From Ciceribacter sp. T2.26MG-112.2 (lineage in GTDB: Bacteria; Pseudomonadota; Alphaproteobacteria; Rhizobiales; Rhizobiaceae): DNA of 43,720 nt. Below are positions 43,247-43,720 of this stretch, piece by piece (position 1 is the stretch's first letter; each line of letters opens with the position of its first letter). The notes beneath the pieces are model-generated. The model did not search any database. It had not been told where the DNA came from and saw only the letters and a program-made list of their open reading frames with translations. The translations under genes and the position numbers were made by a program. Location: the NCBI RefSeq assembly GCF_900492205.1, contig NZ_UEYQ01000028.1, forward strand, positions 1 through 43,720, in the 5' to 3' direction.

Positions 43247-43585
43247 GTGAAGCTTGATGAAATCAGGGAGGAATACCGGACGCGCTGGGGCGAGTTCCCA
43301 GTCGGATTGGTATGCCTCGACATCATCGACTTCGTCGCATCGAAGCCGGTGGATCAGCTTCGATTTCTGACTTTCACCACGCTTTCCGAGGCGGCAGGGC
43401 GGAAGACCATCGACATGGAAGTCCTGGCGGCCGTCAATCTGCTCACGTCTTCGAGGCTCGCAATCCTTGAGTCCCACGCTATGCTCGTCGATGACGACGA
43501 CACGGAGCACGAGCTGTCTGTGGAGGAGTTCGCCGAGGCCAGAAAGTCCGGGACGCTGATCCACCCGGAAACCGGAGAGTGTTGA
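43247..43585 (+). CDS. Hypothetical protein truncated by IS21-type insertion
   Basis: A 112-residue ORF starting with GTG (GGAG 6 nt upstream). It looks helical with a winged-helix-like stretch (LRFLTFTTLSEAAGRKTIDM, then LAAVNLLTSSRLAILESHAM). The family is not recognised. The last sense codon TGT and the stop TGA (43580-43585) coincide with the first bases of the IS21-type end (TGTTGATTTCC). The natural C-terminus has therefore probably been lost and the stop is supplied by the insertion. It is the third gene of the trio. Confidence 0.6.
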   Translation: MKLDEIREEYRTRWGEFPVGLVCLDIIDFVASKPVDQLRFLTFTTLSEAAGRKTIDMEVLAAVNLLTSSRLAILESHAMLVDDDDTEHELSVEEFAEARKSGTLIHPETGEC

Positions 43586-43630
43586 TTTCCACTGAGAGCT
43601 GACCCGGCGTTTCCACCGAGAATTGACCCG
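43586..43630 (+). repeat. Two imperfect 21-bp direct repeats at the IS21 end
   Basis: The copies at 43586-43606 and 43610-43630 share 18 of 21 bases (TTTCCAC-GAGA--TGACCCG pattern). Multiple terminal repeats are usual transposase-binding sites at IS21 ends. Confidence 0.8.
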
Positions 43631-43633
43631 CCT

Positions 43634-43720
43634 TTAGGTATCGTTCGTGTTGTTGGTCGGGGTCAAGTTCCTGCGTTTCTCCTTCGTTGTTTTGGGCTGA
43701 TGGGCCGAACTGTTCTTGAA
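43634..43720 (-). CDS. istB: IstB-like ATPase, C-terminal fragment (runs off window)
   Basis: The last 28 codons of an istB gene on the minus strand, ending in TAA at 43634-43636. The visible start FKNSSAHQPK follows the known IstB C-terminal stretch (...ESYRFKNS in homologues), then a basic tail KTTKEKRRNLTPTNN. IstB is the AAA+ helper of the IS21 transposase IstA. The rest lies outside the window. Confidence 0.75.
   Translation of the reverse strand, partial: FKNSSAHQPKTTKEKRRNLTPTNNTNDT

Larger units (their letters stand above)
43580..43720 (-). mobile_element. IS21-family element, istB-side end (partial)
   Basis: The terminus begins TGTTGATTTCCACTGAGAGC and is followed by a second related repeat and the C-terminus of an IstB protein reading leftwards. 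IS21 elements carry such multiple terminal repeats and end in TG. The element continues beyond the right edge of the window. Confidence 0.8.

Overview
GC-rich accessory DNA, most probably from an alphaproteobacterium of the Rhizobiales (Rhizobium, Sinorhizobium or Agrobacterium type). I base this on the rhizobial-style IS66 transposase trio, the IS21-type end, and secreted proteins of the PAN/S1C kind. I see no housekeeping gene, rRNA, tRNA or CRISPR array. The window reads as a mobile, defence-rich genomic island bounded on the left by a complete IS66 element (1-2979) and on the right by the end of an IS21-family element (from 43580).

Left part (1-4.5 kb): the IS66-family element carries an extra small membrane-protein gene. 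It is followed by a small ORF that it may have truncated and by a Lit-like HExxH protease, a probable phage-exclusion protein.

Transposon part (4.3-14.3 kb, minus strand): an intact Tn7-like module reads tnsA-tnsB-tnsC-tniQ, with two small genes upstream of tnsA. Directly upstream lies a second, decayed copy with the same order: small gene, acidic gene, a tnsA pseudogene with a nonsense codon and frameshifts, and a tnsB 5' remnant. Having the order twice suggests that the two small genes belong to the transposon lineage.

Middle part (14.3-22.1 kb): a protein with an internal duplication, a PIN-domain (VapC-like) RNase, a MerR regulator, a two-gene operon of a TnsA-like but catalytically degenerate protein plus a soluble FtsH-like AAA+ zinc protease, a secreted EEP-family nuclease/phosphatase, and a DUF2235 alpha/beta hydrolase.

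Defence part (22.6-43.6 kb): (a) a tight four-gene operon of a DprA/SLOG protein, a phosphoribosyltransferase, a membrane-anchored coiled-coil protein and a membrane-anchored HExxH peptidase; (b) a solo C5 cytosine methyltransferase with a long N-terminal extension; (c) an SOS-peptidase (YedK) remnant; (d) a giant DUF4011-helicase-Vsr nuclease-DUF3320 protein, translationally coupled to a secreted Cys-containing protein and followed by a trypsin-like/PAN secreted protease; (e) a SIR2-HerA pair; (f) an overlapping three-gene operon of a non-retron, non-intron reverse transcriptase, a small protein and a metallo-beta-lactamase-fold protein; (g) three co-directional unknown genes, the last cut by the IS21 element, which supplies its stop codon.

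SIR2-HerA, the DUF4011 helicase-Vsr protein and Lit are known defence families. The best candidates for undescribed systems are the RT-X-MBL operon, the DprA-PRTase-TM-peptidase operon and the TnsA-like/FtsH pair. All functions are inferred from reading the sequence; no database search was run.
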